From an uncultured Pelagibacteraceae bacterium (lineage in GTDB: Bacteria; Pseudomonadota; Alphaproteobacteria; Pelagibacterales; Pelagibacteraceae), in NCBI GenBank assembly GCA_902551895.1, contig CACDEU010000004.1, forward strand, positions 1-47,950: a stretch of 47,950 nt of DNA, read 5' to 3'. Position 1 is the stretch's first letter. Each line of letters opens with the position of its first letter. Made by a program: the position numbers and the translations under genes. Under the pieces are notes generated by a model. It ran no database searches and was not told where the DNA came from. It saw nothing but the letters and a program-made list of their open reading frames with translations. Below are positions 21,735 through 30,368 of this stretch, piece by piece.

Positions 21735-22841
21735 TTATTGCAATTTTGAAATTATCGCATCACCCATTTCAGATGTTGATACTTGTTTCATTCCTTTGGA
21801 TAAAATATCTTTAGTTCTAAGTCCTTCATCTAAAACGTGTTGAACAGCTTTTTCTAAAGCATCTGCTTCCTTATCTAAATCAAGTGAATACCTTAAAGCC
21901 ATTGCAAAACTTAATATTGTTGCAATAGGATTAGCCACACCTTGTCCAGCTATATCGGGTGCTGAACCATGTATAGGTTCGTACATTGCTCTTATTTTAC
22001 CATCTTTGTTTTTTGCTCCTAAAGATGCGGAAGGTAACAATCCTAAAGAACCTGTTAACATAGATGCTTGGTCAGATAGCATATCTCCAAATAAATTGTC
22101 CGTAACTATAACATCAAACTGTTTTGGGTTTCTAAGCAGTTGCATAGAACAGTTATCTGCTAGCATATGATTCAATTCAACATCTTTAAATTCCTTTTCA
22201 TGAAGTTCTTGCACTTCTTCTTTCCAAAGTAAACCTGCCTCCATTACATTAGATTTTTCACATGATGTAACTTTATTTTTTCTTTTTTTTGCTAAATCGA
22301 AAGCAACTCTTGCTACTCTTTTTATTTCACTTGAAGTATAAGTATGCGTATTAATCCCTTTTCTTTCACCATTATCAATTGGCTTAATTCCTCTTGGCTC
22401 ACCAAAATAAATTCCTCCAGTAAGTTCTCTAACAATCATAATATCTAGTCCTGAAACAATTTCAGGTTTAAGAGTTGAAGCATCTACTAATTGTTTAAAA
22501 CATATTGCCGGTCTTAAATTAGCAAATAGTTTTAGTTCCTTTCTTAACTTTAATAATGCTCTCTCAGGTTTTTTTGAAAATTCTACGTCATCCCACTTAG
22601 GACCTCCTACAGCTCCTAAAATTACAGCTTCACATTCCAAAGCCTTATAAAAAACTTCATCAGTTATGGGGGTTCCATGCTTATCATACGAAGCTCCTCC
22701 AGCTAAATCTTCATCTATTTCAAAATCTAATGATTTATTTTTATTAAACCATTTAATAATTTTTTTAACCTCTCCAACAACCTCTGGTCCAATTCCATCA
22801 CCAGGTAATAATAAAAATTTTCTTTTTTTAACTTTAATCAT
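21735..22841 (-). CDS. leuB: 3-Isopropylmalate dehydrogenase
   Basis: LeuB oxidises and decarboxylates 3-isopropylmalate in leucine synthesis. The N-terminal [11 protein letters not shown], the substrate-loop arginines in [28 protein letters not shown] and the metal-binding [12 protein letters not shown] are all present, with the nucleotide-binding [15 protein letters not shown]. Length (368) is standard. It overlaps leuD by eight bases. The gap to dmdC is 26 bases, so leucine and DMSP genes appear to share a transcript. Confidence 0.97.
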   Translation of the reverse strand: MIKVKKRKFLLLPGDGIGPEVVGEVKKIIKWFNKNKSLDFEIDEDLAGGASYDKHGTPITDEVFYKALECEAVILGAVGGPKWDDVEFSKKPERALLKLRKELKLFANLRPAICFKQLVDASTLKPEIVSGLDIMIVRELTGGIYFGEPRGIKPIDNGERKGINTHTYTSSEIKRVARVAFDLAKKRKNKVTSCEKSNVMEAGLLWKEEVQELHEKEFKDVELNHMLADNCSMQLLRNPKQFDVIVTDNLFGDMLSDQASMLTGSLGLLPSASLGAKNKDGKIRAMYEPIHGSAPDIAGQGVANPIATILSFAMALRYSLDLDKEADALEKAVQHVLDEGLRTKDILSKGMKQVSTSEMGDAIISKLQ

Positions 22842-23439
22842 TGAATATCCATGGTTTAGATATTTCTAATTTTTTTTCAAATGATTCAATTTTTTCAGAT
22901 TTTTCTAATGATAATGCAATATCATCTAACCCTTCAATTAAACATTTTTTTTTAAATTGATCTAATTCAAACTTAATTTCATTGTTCCCAAAAATGATTT
23001 TTTGCTCATTCAAATCTATTTTAATTTCTTCTTTTCTTATAGAGTACTCAGAAATTTGCTTTATTTTATCTTCATCAATTTTAATTGGCAGTATCCCATT
23101 TTTAAAACAATTATTATAAAAAATGTCTGCATAACTTGAACTAATTACACATGTAATACCAAAATCAAGCAATGCCCAAGGTGCATGTTCTCTAGAAGAG
23201 CCACATCCAAAGTTTTTTCCCGCAATTAAAATTTTAGACTGGCTAAATGGTTTCTGGTTTAAAACAAAATCTTTTATCTCATTTCCTTGGTCATCATACC
23301 TCATTTCAAAAAACAAATTTTTTCCAAGACCGGTTCTTTTTATTGTTTTTAAAAATTGTTTAGGGATTATCATATCTGTATCAATATTAACTATAGGTAG
23401 ATATGCGGGTATGCTTTTAAGTTTATTAAATTTTTGCAT
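22834..23439 (-). CDS. leuD: 3-Isopropylmalate dehydratase small subunit
   Basis: LeuD is the swivelling small subunit of isopropylmalate isomerase and works with LeuC. The signature [17 protein letters not shown] lies at about residues 73-89, preceded by [14 protein letters not shown]. The 201-residue length fits the bacterial form. Its ATG overlaps the leuC stop by one base (TAATG), and its end overlaps leuB by eight bases. Confidence 0.97.
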   Translation of the reverse strand: MQKFNKLKSIPAYLPIVNIDTDMIIPKQFLKTIKRTGLGKNLFFEMRYDDQGNEIKDFVLNQKPFSQSKILIAGKNFGCGSSREHAPWALLDFGITCVISSSYADIFYNNCFKNGILPIKIDEDKIKQISEYSIRKEEIKIDLNEQKIIFGNNEIKFELDQFKKKCLIEGLDDIALSLEKSEKIESFEKKLEISKPWIFND

Positions 23440-24842
23440 TAATTTTCATACTTTCTTACATCATCTAAATTTCCAGAAATTGCAGCTGCTGCTGCCATAC
23501 CTGGGCTAACCAAATGTGTTCTTCCACCTCTTCCTTGTCTTCCCTCAAAGTTTCTATTTGAGGTAGAGGCACATCTTTCACCTGGCTTTAATTTATCTGC
23601 ATTCATTGCTAAACACATAGAACATCCTGGTTCTCGCCACTCAAAACCTGAATTTATAAAAATTTTGTCTAGACCTTCTTGTTCAGCTTTTTCCTTAACT
23701 AATCCTGATCCTGGAACAACCATTGCATTAACGTGGCTCGCAATTTTTTTATCTTTTAATATTTTTGCTGCTTCTCTTAAATCTTCAATTCTACCATTTG
23801 TACAACTACCAATAAAAACCTTATCAATTTTAATATCTTGAACTGGAATATCAGAATTTAAACCCATATATTTTAATGATCTTTCTATTGAGTTTTTTTT
23901 ATCTGGGTCAGGTTCATTTTTTGGATTTGGAACTTTTCCATCAATTGTAACTACATCTTGGGGTGAAGTTCCCCAAGTAACCATTGGTTTAATATCTTTT
24001 CCATTCAAATTTATTTCTTTATCAAAATGTGCTCCTTCATCGGATTTAAGATTACTCCAATATTCTAAAGCTTTTCCCCAGTTGTCATTTTTAGGTGACA
24101 TTGGTTTGTCTTTTAAATAATCAAAAATTTTTTGGTCAGGTTGAATTAAACCTGCTCTTGCTCCACCTTCTATTGTCATATTGCAAATTGTCATTCTATT
24201 TTCCACACTAAGATTTGAAATTAATTCACCTGCGTATTCAATCACATAACCTGTTCCTCCGGCTGTTCCAATTTTTCCTATAATTTGTAAGATCACATCT
24301 TTTGAAGTTACACCAATTGGCAAACTACCATTAACATTAATTCTAAAATTTTTAGATTTTTTTTGGACTAAAGTTTGTGTAGCTAACACATGCTCAACTT
24401 CTGAAGTTCCAATTCCAAAAGCTAAAGCACCAAATGCACCATGAGTTGCAGTATGACTATCACCACAAACAATAATGGTTCCTGGTTGAGTAAAACCTTG
24501 CTCTGGACCAATTATATGAACTATACCTTGTCTTTTATCGTTCATATCAAAAATCTGAATTCCAAATTCTTTACAATTAAATTCTAATGTGTCGACTTGT
24601 ATTTTTGACTCTTGATCAGAAATTCCTTTTGTTCTATCAGTTGTCGGGACATTATGGTCAGCTACAGCTAAAGTAAGTTTTGGCTGTCTAACTTTTCTGT
24701 TTGAATTTCTTAGCCCTTCAAATGCTTGGGGACTTGTTACTTCATGAATTAAATGTCTATCAACAAAAAGTAATGAAGTTCCATCTTCTTGTTCGTGAAC
24801 AAGATGCTCGTTCCAAATTTTATCGTAAATTGTATATGGCAT
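23439..24842 (-). CDS. leuC: 3-Isopropylmalate dehydratase large subunit
   Basis: LeuC carries the [4Fe-4S] cluster of isopropylmalate isomerase, which interconverts 2- and 3-isopropylmalate. The cluster ligands are C347 (GSCTNGR), C407 and C410 ([10 protein letters not shown]). [20 protein letters not shown] (126-145) and [10 protein letters not shown] (61-70) are also conserved. Length (467) is normal. It starts 11 bases after rplS, so the leucine genes are attached to the ribosomal protein operon. Confidence 0.97.
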   Translation of the reverse strand: MPYTIYDKIWNEHLVHEQEDGTSLLFVDRHLIHEVTSPQAFEGLRNSNRKVRQPKLTLAVADHNVPTTDRTKGISDQESKIQVDTLEFNCKEFGIQIFDMNDKRQGIVHIIGPEQGFTQPGTIIVCGDSHTATHGAFGALAFGIGTSEVEHVLATQTLVQKKSKNFRINVNGSLPIGVTSKDVILQIIGKIGTAGGTGYVIEYAGELISNLSVENRMTICNMTIEGGARAGLIQPDQKIFDYLKDKPMSPKNDNWGKALEYWSNLKSDEGAHFDKEINLNGKDIKPMVTWGTSPQDVVTIDGKVPNPKNEPDPDKKNSIERSLKYMGLNSDIPVQDIKIDKVFIGSCTNGRIEDLREAAKILKDKKIASHVNAMVVPGSGLVKEKAEQEGLDKIFINSGFEWREPGCSMCLAMNADKLKPGERCASTSNRNFEGRQGRGGRTHLVSPGMAAAAAISGNLDDVRKYEN

Positions 24843-24853
24843 TTAGAAAAAAA

Positions 24854-25390
24854 TTATTTTTTTTCTTCAGGAGTATCTTTTTTAATTTCTTCTTTTTTTG
24901 TTTCAGCCTTAGGGGCTTCGGTTTTGTCTTCTGAAGCTTTTGATTTATCTGTTGCTTTTACCTCAATAACTGGAGCTAAATTTTCCTCGGTAACTTCTTC
25001 TGGTTTTGTCTCAACATCAATCCCTATTTTCTTTTTTATTTTCTCAGTAATTCTAGCTGATTTACCCGTTCTATCTCTTAAATAATATAGCTTAGCTCTT
25101 CTGACTTTTCCAGATCTAATGACTTTTATTGAATTTACAATTGGACTGTATAAAGCAAAAGTTCTTTCAACTCCCTCTCCAAAGGATATTTTTCTTACTG
25201 TAAATGACGAATTTAAATCTCTATTTTTTTTTGCTATACAAACTCCTTCAAAGTATTGGATTCTATCTCTTTTTCCTTCGGTAATTTTTACACCCACTTT
25301 AATAATGTCTCCAGGAAAAAAATCTGGAAGTTTTTTTTCTGCAGAAATTTTCTTTACATTAGCTATGTTTATTTCTTCAATAGTTTTCAT
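24854..25390 (-). CDS. rplS: Ribosomal protein L19 with long charged tail
   Basis: L19 lies at the subunit interface of the large ribosomal subunit. Residues 1 to about 120 (from ATG at 25390) are the normal protein, with [20 protein letters not shown] and [19 protein letters not shown]. Residues 125-178 form an extra tail rich in E, K, T and A ([20 protein letters not shown] and on). Typical L19 ends at about 115-125 residues. A TTG five codons upstream (25405) would give 183 residues, but the ATG fits the family start better. It follows trmD by 16 bases. Confidence 0.95.
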   Translation of the reverse strand: MKTIEEINIANVKKISAEKKLPDFFPGDIIKVGVKITEGKRDRIQYFEGVCIAKKNRDLNSSFTVRKISFGEGVERTFALYSPIVNSIKVIRSGKVRRAKLYYLRDRTGKSARITEKIKKKIGIDVETKPEEVTEENLAPVIEVKATDKSKASEDKTEAPKAETKKEEIKKDTPEEKK

Positions 25391-25406
25391 GTTTAAGTTT
25401 ATCAAA

Positions 25407-26093
25407 TTAATTCTTTTTATATTTTTGCCACAAATCTGGTCTTCGGTCGCGAGTTATAGCCTCAGATTGAGATAAACGCCAGTCTTTAATTTTGGCATGA
25501 TCTCCTGATAATAGTACATCTGGTACTGATTTTTCTTCCCAAATTTGAGGTTTTGTATATTGAGGATACTCTAAAAGTCCATTCTCAAAGCTTTCCTCTT
25601 CTGCAGAAGTTTCGTTTCCAAGTACCCCTGGCAATAATCTTATAATTGAGTCTAACATTACAAATGCAGCACTTTCTCCACCAGACAAAACAAAGTCACC
25701 TATACTAACTTCTTCTATATTTCTGGACTCTATTACTCTTTGATCAACACCTTCAAAATGTCCACATATCAAATTAATAGATCTCTCTTTAGAAAGTTCT
25801 TTCGCTAATTTTTGATTAAATAATTTTCCCTTTGGGCTTAAATAAATTATTCTTTCTTTAGAATTTAAATTTTTATCTAAAGAATTTGCAAGAATGTCAG
25901 GTTTAATTAACATTCCAGAACCTCCACCATAAGTAGTATCATCAACAGTCTTATGTTTATCAGTTGCATAGTTTCTAATATTTACTGTCTCTAACTCCCA
26001 AATATTTGCAGCTAAAGCCTTTCCGTACAAACCTTTTCCAAGTGGTCCTGGAAAAAATTCAGGATAAAGTGTAAATATTCGAGCTAACATCAT
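25407..26093 (-). CDS. trmD: tRNA (guanine-37-N1)-methyltransferase
   Basis: TrmD methylates G37 of tRNAs using S-adenosylmethionine and prevents +1 frameshifting. The 228 residues start [19 protein letters not shown] and contain the knot-region motifs [29 protein letters not shown] and [11 protein letters not shown], with the conserved DGLLEYP-type segment seen as [12 protein letters not shown]. It begins two bases after the rpsP stop; the rimM gene that normally lies between rpsP and trmD is absent. Confidence 0.97.
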   Translation of the reverse strand: MMLARIFTLYPEFFPGPLGKGLYGKALAANIWELETVNIRNYATDKHKTVDDTTYGGGSGMLIKPDILANSLDKNLNSKERIIYLSPKGKLFNQKLAKELSKERSINLICGHFEGVDQRVIESRNIEEVSIGDFVLSGGESAAFVMLDSIIRLLPGVLGNETSAEEESFENGLLEYPQYTKPQIWEEKSVPDVLLSGDHAKIKDWRLSQSEAITRDRRPDLWQKYKKN

Positions 26094-26095
26094 TT

Positions 26096-26494
26096 TTATT
26101 TTTTCTCTTCTGCTTTTGGAGCATCAGCTTTTTTCTCTTCTGCTTTTGGAGCATCTGCTGAAGCTTCACTTTTTGCTTCTTCTCCTTCTTTTTTTCTATC
26201 TTTTTTTGGTATAGCTTTTTGAGGATTATTTCCTTTTGCAGGCATTTCCATCATTTTGTTTTCACCAAGAATTCTTGCTACTCTTGTTGTGGGTTGGGCA
26301 CCCTGACTTAACCAATATTTAATTCTTTCCTCTTCCAATCCTACTCTTTCTTTTTTTTCTTTTGGTAGTAAGGGGTTAAAAAAACCAAGTTTTTCAATAA
26401 ATCTTCCATCTCTTGCAAAACGGCTATCCGCTACTACAATTTTATATACAGGTCTTTTTTTTGTTCCTCCCATAGATAATCTAAGTTTTAACAT
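26096..26494 (-). CDS. rpsP: Ribosomal protein S16 with repeat-bearing charged tail
   Basis: S16 is an assembly protein of the small ribosomal subunit. Residues 1 to about 85 are the normal protein ([47 protein letters not shown]). Residues 90-132 form an extra lysine/glutamate/alanine tail ending in two copies of [10 protein letters not shown], encoded by a 30-bp tandem repeat. S16 is normally 80-90 residues, sometimes with a tail in alphaproteobacteria. A strong AAAGGAG site lies five bases before the ATG at 26494. It starts 14 bases after ffh. Confidence 0.96.
   Translation of the reverse strand: MLKLRLSMGGTKKRPVYKIVVADSRFARDGRFIEKLGFFNPLLPKEKKERVGLEEERIKYWLSQGAQPTTRVARILGENKMMEMPAKGNNPQKAIPKKDRKKEGEEAKSEASADAPKAEEKKADAPKAEEKK
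26101..26160 (-). repeat. 30-bp direct tandem repeat in rpsP
   Basis: Two adjacent 30-bp units (26101-26130 and 26131-26160) differ at very few bases and encode the [10 protein letters not shown] decapeptide twice at the S16 C-terminus. The near identity at DNA level points to a recent duplication by slippage. Confidence 0.85.
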
Positions 26495-26508
26495 TCATTC
26501 TCCTTTTA

Positions 26509-27867
26509 TTATTTTAGTTGATTAAAAAGCTCTGGAGGTATTCCTTTGTCTGTCATACCTTTCAAGTTTCCTTTTGACATCTTTTTCATCATTTCAGACA
26601 TCATTTTAAATTGTTTTAACAATTTATTGATAGTGGCTACATCTGTTCCAGAGCCATTAGCAATTCTTTTTCTTCTAGAACCATCAATAATTTTTGGGTT
26701 TTCTCTTTCTTTTTTTGTCATTGATAAAATTATTGCTTCGTTTTGAGAAATAATTGATTCATCAATTCCAGCTTGGTCCATTTGAGATTTTATTTTTGAA
26801 ACTCCAGGAAGAAAAGACATAACACCTTCGATTCCGCCCATCTTTTTCATTTGTCTTAACTGAGTTAGATAATCTTCCATTGAAAAACTACCTTTTTTTA
26901 AATTTTCCTCTGTTTTCTTTAAATTTTCTTCACCTAAATCTTGAGATGCTTTTTCTACAAGAGAAACAATATCTCCCATGCCTAGAATTCTATTTGCAAT
27001 TCTATCAGGATGAAAAACTTCTAGATTTTCGACTTTTTCTCCAATACCTAAAAATTTAATAGGAACATTTGAAACATATTTCATGCTTACTGCCGCTCCT
27101 CCTCTGGCATCTCCATCTGCTCTTGTTAAAACTATACCTGTGAGGTTTACAGTATTTTTAAATTCTTTTGCTACTTCAGCAGCAACTTGTCCTGTTAAAG
27201 AGTCTGCAACAAGAAATGTTTCTGTCGGTTTTATTATGCTTTCTATTTGCTTTATCTCGCTCATCATTTGAAGATCAATTTGAGTTCGTCCTGCAGTATC
27301 AAATAAAATTATCTCTGCTCCATTTAGATTTGCTGCGCTAATTGCTCTTCTACAAATATCTGCTGGCACTTGTCCTTCAATAATTGGCAATGTTAAAATA
27401 TTATTTTGTTCACCAAGAGATTTGAGTTGTTCTTGAGCAGCTGGTCTATAAACGTCAAGACTAACCATCATAATTTTCTTTTTTTTATTTTTTTCTAAAA
27501 ATTTTGCTAATTTTGCAGTTGTTGTTGTTTTTCCTGAACCCTGAAGTCCAACTAACATCATTGGAACAGGTGGAACAGCATTTAAATTTATATCTTCGTT
27601 TTTTTCACCCAACAGTTTTACTAATTCGTCATAAACTATTTTAACCACCATTTGCCCTGGTGAAGTAGATCTAATTATTTCTTGACCTAAAGCTTTTGGT
27701 TTAACATTTTCAATAAATTGTTTAGCAACATCTAAGGTTACATCTGCTTCTAATAAAGCTTGCCTTATACCTCTAAGTCCTTCATCAACTTGCTTTTCAT
27801 CAAGTGATGGTGCTTTTTTTAGAGAAGAAAAAACTTCTTCAAATTTATTTGTCAAATTTTCAAACAT
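26509..27867 (-). CDS. ffh: Signal recognition particle protein Ffh
   Basis: Ffh is the GTPase that binds signal sequences and 4.5S RNA and delivers ribosomes to FtsY. Domains in order are the helical N domain (1-85), the G domain with GLQGSGKT (107-114), DTAGR and TRADGDARGGAA, and the methionine-rich M domain (about 300-452) with MEDYLTQLRQMKKMGGIEGV and SRRKRIANGSG. Length (452) is normal. It heads the long minus-strand series. Its 5' side is the GC-rich structured spacer described at 27868-27975, shared with the divergent dapF-ftsY pair. Confidence 0.97.
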   Translation of the reverse strand: MFENLTNKFEEVFSSLKKAPSLDEKQVDEGLRGIRQALLEADVTLDVAKQFIENVKPKALGQEIIRSTSPGQMVVKIVYDELVKLLGEKNEDINLNAVPPVPMMLVGLQGSGKTTTTAKLAKFLEKNKKKKIMMVSLDVYRPAAQEQLKSLGEQNNILTLPIIEGQVPADICRRAISAANLNGAEIILFDTAGRTQIDLQMMSEIKQIESIIKPTETFLVADSLTGQVAAEVAKEFKNTVNLTGIVLTRADGDARGGAAVSMKYVSNVPIKFLGIGEKVENLEVFHPDRIANRILGMGDIVSLVEKASQDLGEENLKKTEENLKKGSFSMEDYLTQLRQMKKMGGIEGVMSFLPGVSKIKSQMDQAGIDESIISQNEAIILSMTKKERENPKIIDGSRRKRIANGSGTDVATINKLLKQFKMMSEMMKKMSKGNLKGMTDKGIPPELFNQLK

Positions 27868-27875
27868 ATTTTCAT

Positions 27876-27975
27876 CCAGCAGCTATCGCACCAGTGGGCG
27901 AACCCTCGCAGACTGGTGTCGATCTCTTTGTTGCCAAAGACACCGCAAATTGCTTATTTTGCGGAAACTGCGATA
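27876..27975 (-). ncRNA. Candidate structured RNA: ffh leader or small RNA
   Basis: About 98 bases here are roughly 53% GC (52 of 98 counted), far above the window. On the minus strand the RNA can form an outer stem TATCGCA/TGCGATA (27975-27969 with 27890-27884), hairpin CCGCAAA/TTTGCGG (27964-27943), hairpin TCTTTG-GCAA-CAAAGA (27940-27925) whose loop is a GNRA tetraloop, and CACCAGT/ACTGGTG (27918-27889) enclosing GGG-TTCG-CCC. Both special tetraloops appear only on the minus strand. GGTGTC/GACACC and CACCAGT/ACTGGTG share bases, so two folds may compete. There is no T-run after it, so a leader of ffh mRNA is likelier than a free RNA. I see no 4.5S signature (GGAAGCAG) in it. Function unknown. 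Confidence 0.6.
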
Positions 27976-28002
27976 AACTATAATAGAGGTTCAAAAAGTC
28001 AA
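27975..28002 (-). promoter_or_regulatory. Candidate promoter for the ffh series
   Basis: On the minus strand TTGACT (28002-27997) matches the -35 consensus at five of six positions. Sixteen bases later lies TAGTTT (27980-27975); an overlapping TATAGT (27982-27977) is a better -10 but at only 14 bases. Transcription would start near 27968-27971, at or just inside the structured region. Confidence 0.45.
27979..27984 (+). promoter_or_regulatory. Candidate -10 element for dapF-ftsY
   Basis: A perfect TATAAT lies on the plus strand about 40 bases before the dapF ATG. The -35 region (around 27956-27962, ATTTTGC) is poor. It overlaps the minus-strand -10 of ffh, so the two divergent transcripts would start from nearly the same site. 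Confidence 0.45.
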
Positions 28003-28024
28003 TAAATAAGTTAAATATTATTAT

Positions 28025-28849
28025 ATGGAATTCAAAGCATTTAAAATGGACGGTCTAGGAAATGATTTTGTAATCATTGATCAAAGATATGATCATATTG
28101 AATTAACAAATGATCAAATAAAAAAAATATGCAATAGAAATTTTATTGGTTGTGATCAACTTATATATATTAAGAAAAATGAAAAAATTGATGCTGATAT
28201 GAAATTTTATAATTCAGATGGAAGCGTTTCAGGAGCTTGTGGTAATGGAACCAGGTGTGTGGCTTATTTATTGTCAAAGGAAATTAATAAAAATAAAATT
28301 GTACTAGGTACTGAATCTGGAAATTTAGAATCAAAAATTTTAGAAGAAAAATTAGTAGAAACAAAAATTGGCTTGGCAAAAACTAATTGGGATGAAATTC
28401 CTTTGGCAAAAGAGTTAGATACTATTAATTTAGAATATAAAATTATTGATAATAATAATAAAGAACATTTTGGTGGTACAGCAGTAAATGTTGGAAATCC
28501 ACATATTATTTTTTTTGTAAATAACATAGAAGATTTTAATTTAGAAAAAATTGGACCAGAAATCGAAAATAATAAATTATTCCCTGAAAAATGTAATGTT
28601 ACTTTGGCAAAAATAATTAATGAAAATCTTATTAAAGTTAAAGTGTGGGAAAGAGGTGCTGGGCTAACAAAAGCTTGTGGCACTGCTGCGTGTGCAACAG
28701 CTTTTGCTGCAAAAATTAATGGTAAAATTAAAAATAAAACTGAAATAGAATTTGAACTAGGAAAACTATCAATTTTTATAGATGATAATGGGAATATTTT
28801 TATGACTGGACCTGTTTCAAATATAGATCAAATTCAAATAAAAATTTAA
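28025..28849 (+). CDS. dapF: Diaminopimelate epimerase
   Basis: DapF interconverts LL- and meso-diaminopimelate for lysine and peptidoglycan. The two catalytic cysteines are C72 (SGACGNGTRC) and C218 (TKACGTAA), and the substrate region MDGLGNDFV is at 8-16. The 274 residues fit the family. It is the first gene of a two-gene plus-strand unit. Its stop overlaps the ftsY start (TAATG), so the pair is translationally coupled. In many alphaproteobacteria a tRNA-thiotransferase gene lies between dapF and ftsY; it is absent here. Confidence 0.96.
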   Translation: MEFKAFKMDGLGNDFVIIDQRYDHIELTNDQIKKICNRNFIGCDQLIYIKKNEKIDADMKFYNSDGSVSGACGNGTRCVAYLLSKEINKNKIVLGTESGNLESKILEEKLVETKIGLAKTNWDEIPLAKELDTINLEYKIIDNNNKEHFGGTAVNVGNPHIIFFVNNIEDFNLEKIGPEIENNKLFPEKCNVTLAKIINENLIKVKVWERGAGLTKACGTAACATAFAAKINGKIKNKTEIEFELGKLSIFIDDNGNIFMTGPVSNIDQIQIKI

Positions 28850-29766
28850 TGGGAATTTTTGAAAAATTTAAATTAGGCTTTAAAAAAAGTGCGTCTACTT
28901 TTACATCTGGCCTTAAAGAAATAATTATAAAAAAAGAAATTGATGATAGGACACTTAATGAAATAGAAGATTTTTTAATTCAATCTGATGTTGGTGTAGC
29001 AGCAGCTGAAGAAATCAGAAATATAATTTCTGGAAAAAAAATTGATCCAAACAAAAATCAAGTTGATGAAATTAATTTAATTCTTAAAAATTATATAATT
29101 GATTTAATGTCTCCATTAGAAAATGAAAATTTTTTTAAAAATACAAATAATTTAAATGCTATTCTTGTTTCAGGAGTTAATGGAGTTGGAAAAACAACTA
29201 CAATAGGTAAAATGGGTAAAATATTAAAATCTAATAATAACAAAGTTATTTTTTCAGCATCAGATACTTTTAGAGCCGCAGCAATAGAACAATTAGAAAA
29301 TTGGGCAAAAAAAATAGATGTAGAAATCATCAAATCTTCTCAAGGTTCTGACCCTGCATCTGTTGCATATAAAGCAGTTGATGAAGCACTAAAAAATCAA
29401 TTTACACATGTCTTAATAGACACCGCAGGAAGACTACAAAATAAAAAAAATTTAATGGAAGAATATAAAAAAATTGCAAATGTAACAAAAAAAATTGATC
29501 CAAATGCTCCTCACGAAGTTTTATTAGTTTTAGATGCAACTTCTGGACAAAATGTAATTAATCAAGTCGAAGAATTTAATAAGATAATTCCAATAACAGG
29601 ATTAATTATGACTAAACTAGATGGAACTGCAAAGGGTGGTATTTTAATTGCAATTGCAAAAAAATATAAATTACCAATTATTGCTTTAGGTTTGGGAGAA
29701 AAAGAAGATGATCTACAAATTTTTAAAGCAGAACAATTTGCTGAAGCTTTTATTACAACTAATTAA
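28849..29766 (+). CDS. ftsY: Signal recognition particle receptor FtsY
   Basis: FtsY docks the SRP-ribosome complex at the membrane and forms a GTPase heterodimer with Ffh. It has the NG domain only: SGVNGVGKTTTIGK around residues 108-121, DTFRAAAIEQLENWA, DTAGRLQNKKNLMEE and TKLDGTAKGGI. At 305 residues it lacks the long acidic A domain of enteric FtsY. It overlaps dapF by one base at its start and the convergent secreted-protein gene by eight bases at its end. No terminator is visible between the two convergent genes. Confidence 0.97.
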   Translation: MGIFEKFKLGFKKSASTFTSGLKEIIIKKEIDDRTLNEIEDFLIQSDVGVAAAEEIRNIISGKKIDPNKNQVDEINLILKNYIIDLMSPLENENFFKNTNNLNAILVSGVNGVGKTTTIGKMGKILKSNNNKVIFSASDTFRAAAIEQLENWAKKIDVEIIKSSQGSDPASVAYKAVDEALKNQFTHVLIDTAGRLQNKKNLMEEYKKIANVTKKIDPNAPHEVLLVLDATSGQNVINQVEEFNKIIPITGLIMTKLDGTAKGGILIAIAKKYKLPIIALGLGEKEDDLQIFKAEQFAEAFITTN

Positions 29767-30319
29767 TTAAATTATTTGAAATTAAAGGTTTATAATAATT
29801 ACAATTATATTTTTCCTCTAAACTTAAGTATCCACATTTCTTTGCAACTGATGAAATTATAAACTCTAATCTATTTTTTTTATCATATCTTTTTAAATTT
29901 CTTTTAGAAATATCAAAAACTAAGTTAGCGTTAATATTTTTAATGGCACTTACCATTATTAAAGTATTATTATCGTTTAATAAATAATATGCGAAATCTT
30001 CTGGAAATACTGGAAAATCATAATTTTCTATTATTTGTTTTGCTTTTGATGGAAACCAATCATAAGAAATTAATGACTCGTCAGATTTAGTATGATTATT
30101 ATAAATATATAAGTCTTGAGGATAATCGGTTATATAATTAAATTCCTCGCCTCTAGCTAGTACAGCTTTACTTCTGGTTTTAAAATAAAGTGTAAAATCA
30201 TTATTATAAGATTGCATTTTTCCTATATAAAAAAAATCTTCTTTTTCTAAATTATTAGGTTCGGCAAAAGAAATTTTACTGATTAAAAAAATAAATAAAA
30301 AAATTAATAATTTTCTCAC
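29759..30319 (-). CDS. Secreted protein of unknown function
   Basis: I do not recognise this 186-residue protein. It starts with a clear signal peptide (residues 1-19, hydrophobic core LLIFLFIFLI, probable cleavage after SFA), so it should be periplasmic or attached outside. The mature part is mixed, aromatic-rich (many Y and F) and has two cysteines, C162 and C173, that could form a disulfide. No membrane segment follows. The start codon is GTG at 30319; no ATG gives the signal peptide. It lies 49 bases after an alpha/beta hydrolase gene on the same strand and converges on ftsY with an eight-base overlap. Confidence 0.75.
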   Translation of the reverse strand: MRKLLIFLFIFLISKISFAEPNNLEKEDFFYIGKMQSYNNDFTLYFKTRSKAVLARGEEFNYITDYPQDLYIYNNHTKSDESLISYDWFPSKAKQIIENYDFPVFPEDFAYYLLNDNNTLIMVSAIKNINANLVFDISKRNLKRYDKKNRLEFIISSVAKKCGYLSLEEKYNCNYYKPLISNNLIN

Positions 30320-30368
30320 ATAAATTTTTTATTAATTAATTGAGAAAACTATTTGTTGAGATTGTGTC

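Noticed and set aside
25391-25405. TTG start giving L19 five more residues
   Set aside because: The ATG at 25390 aligns with the usual L19 N-terminus; the TTG has no ribosome binding site.
27876-27975. The ffh spacer as the 4.5S SRP RNA gene
   Set aside because: The location is tempting, but the conserved domain IV sequence (GGAAGCAG and its partner strand) is absent and no terminator follows, so I did not call it ffs.
27868-27975. tRNA-like TTCG segment (GGGTTCGCCC) in the ffh spacer
   Set aside because: The stems around it do not form a T-arm, anticodon arm or acceptor stem; it is a simple UUCG hairpin.
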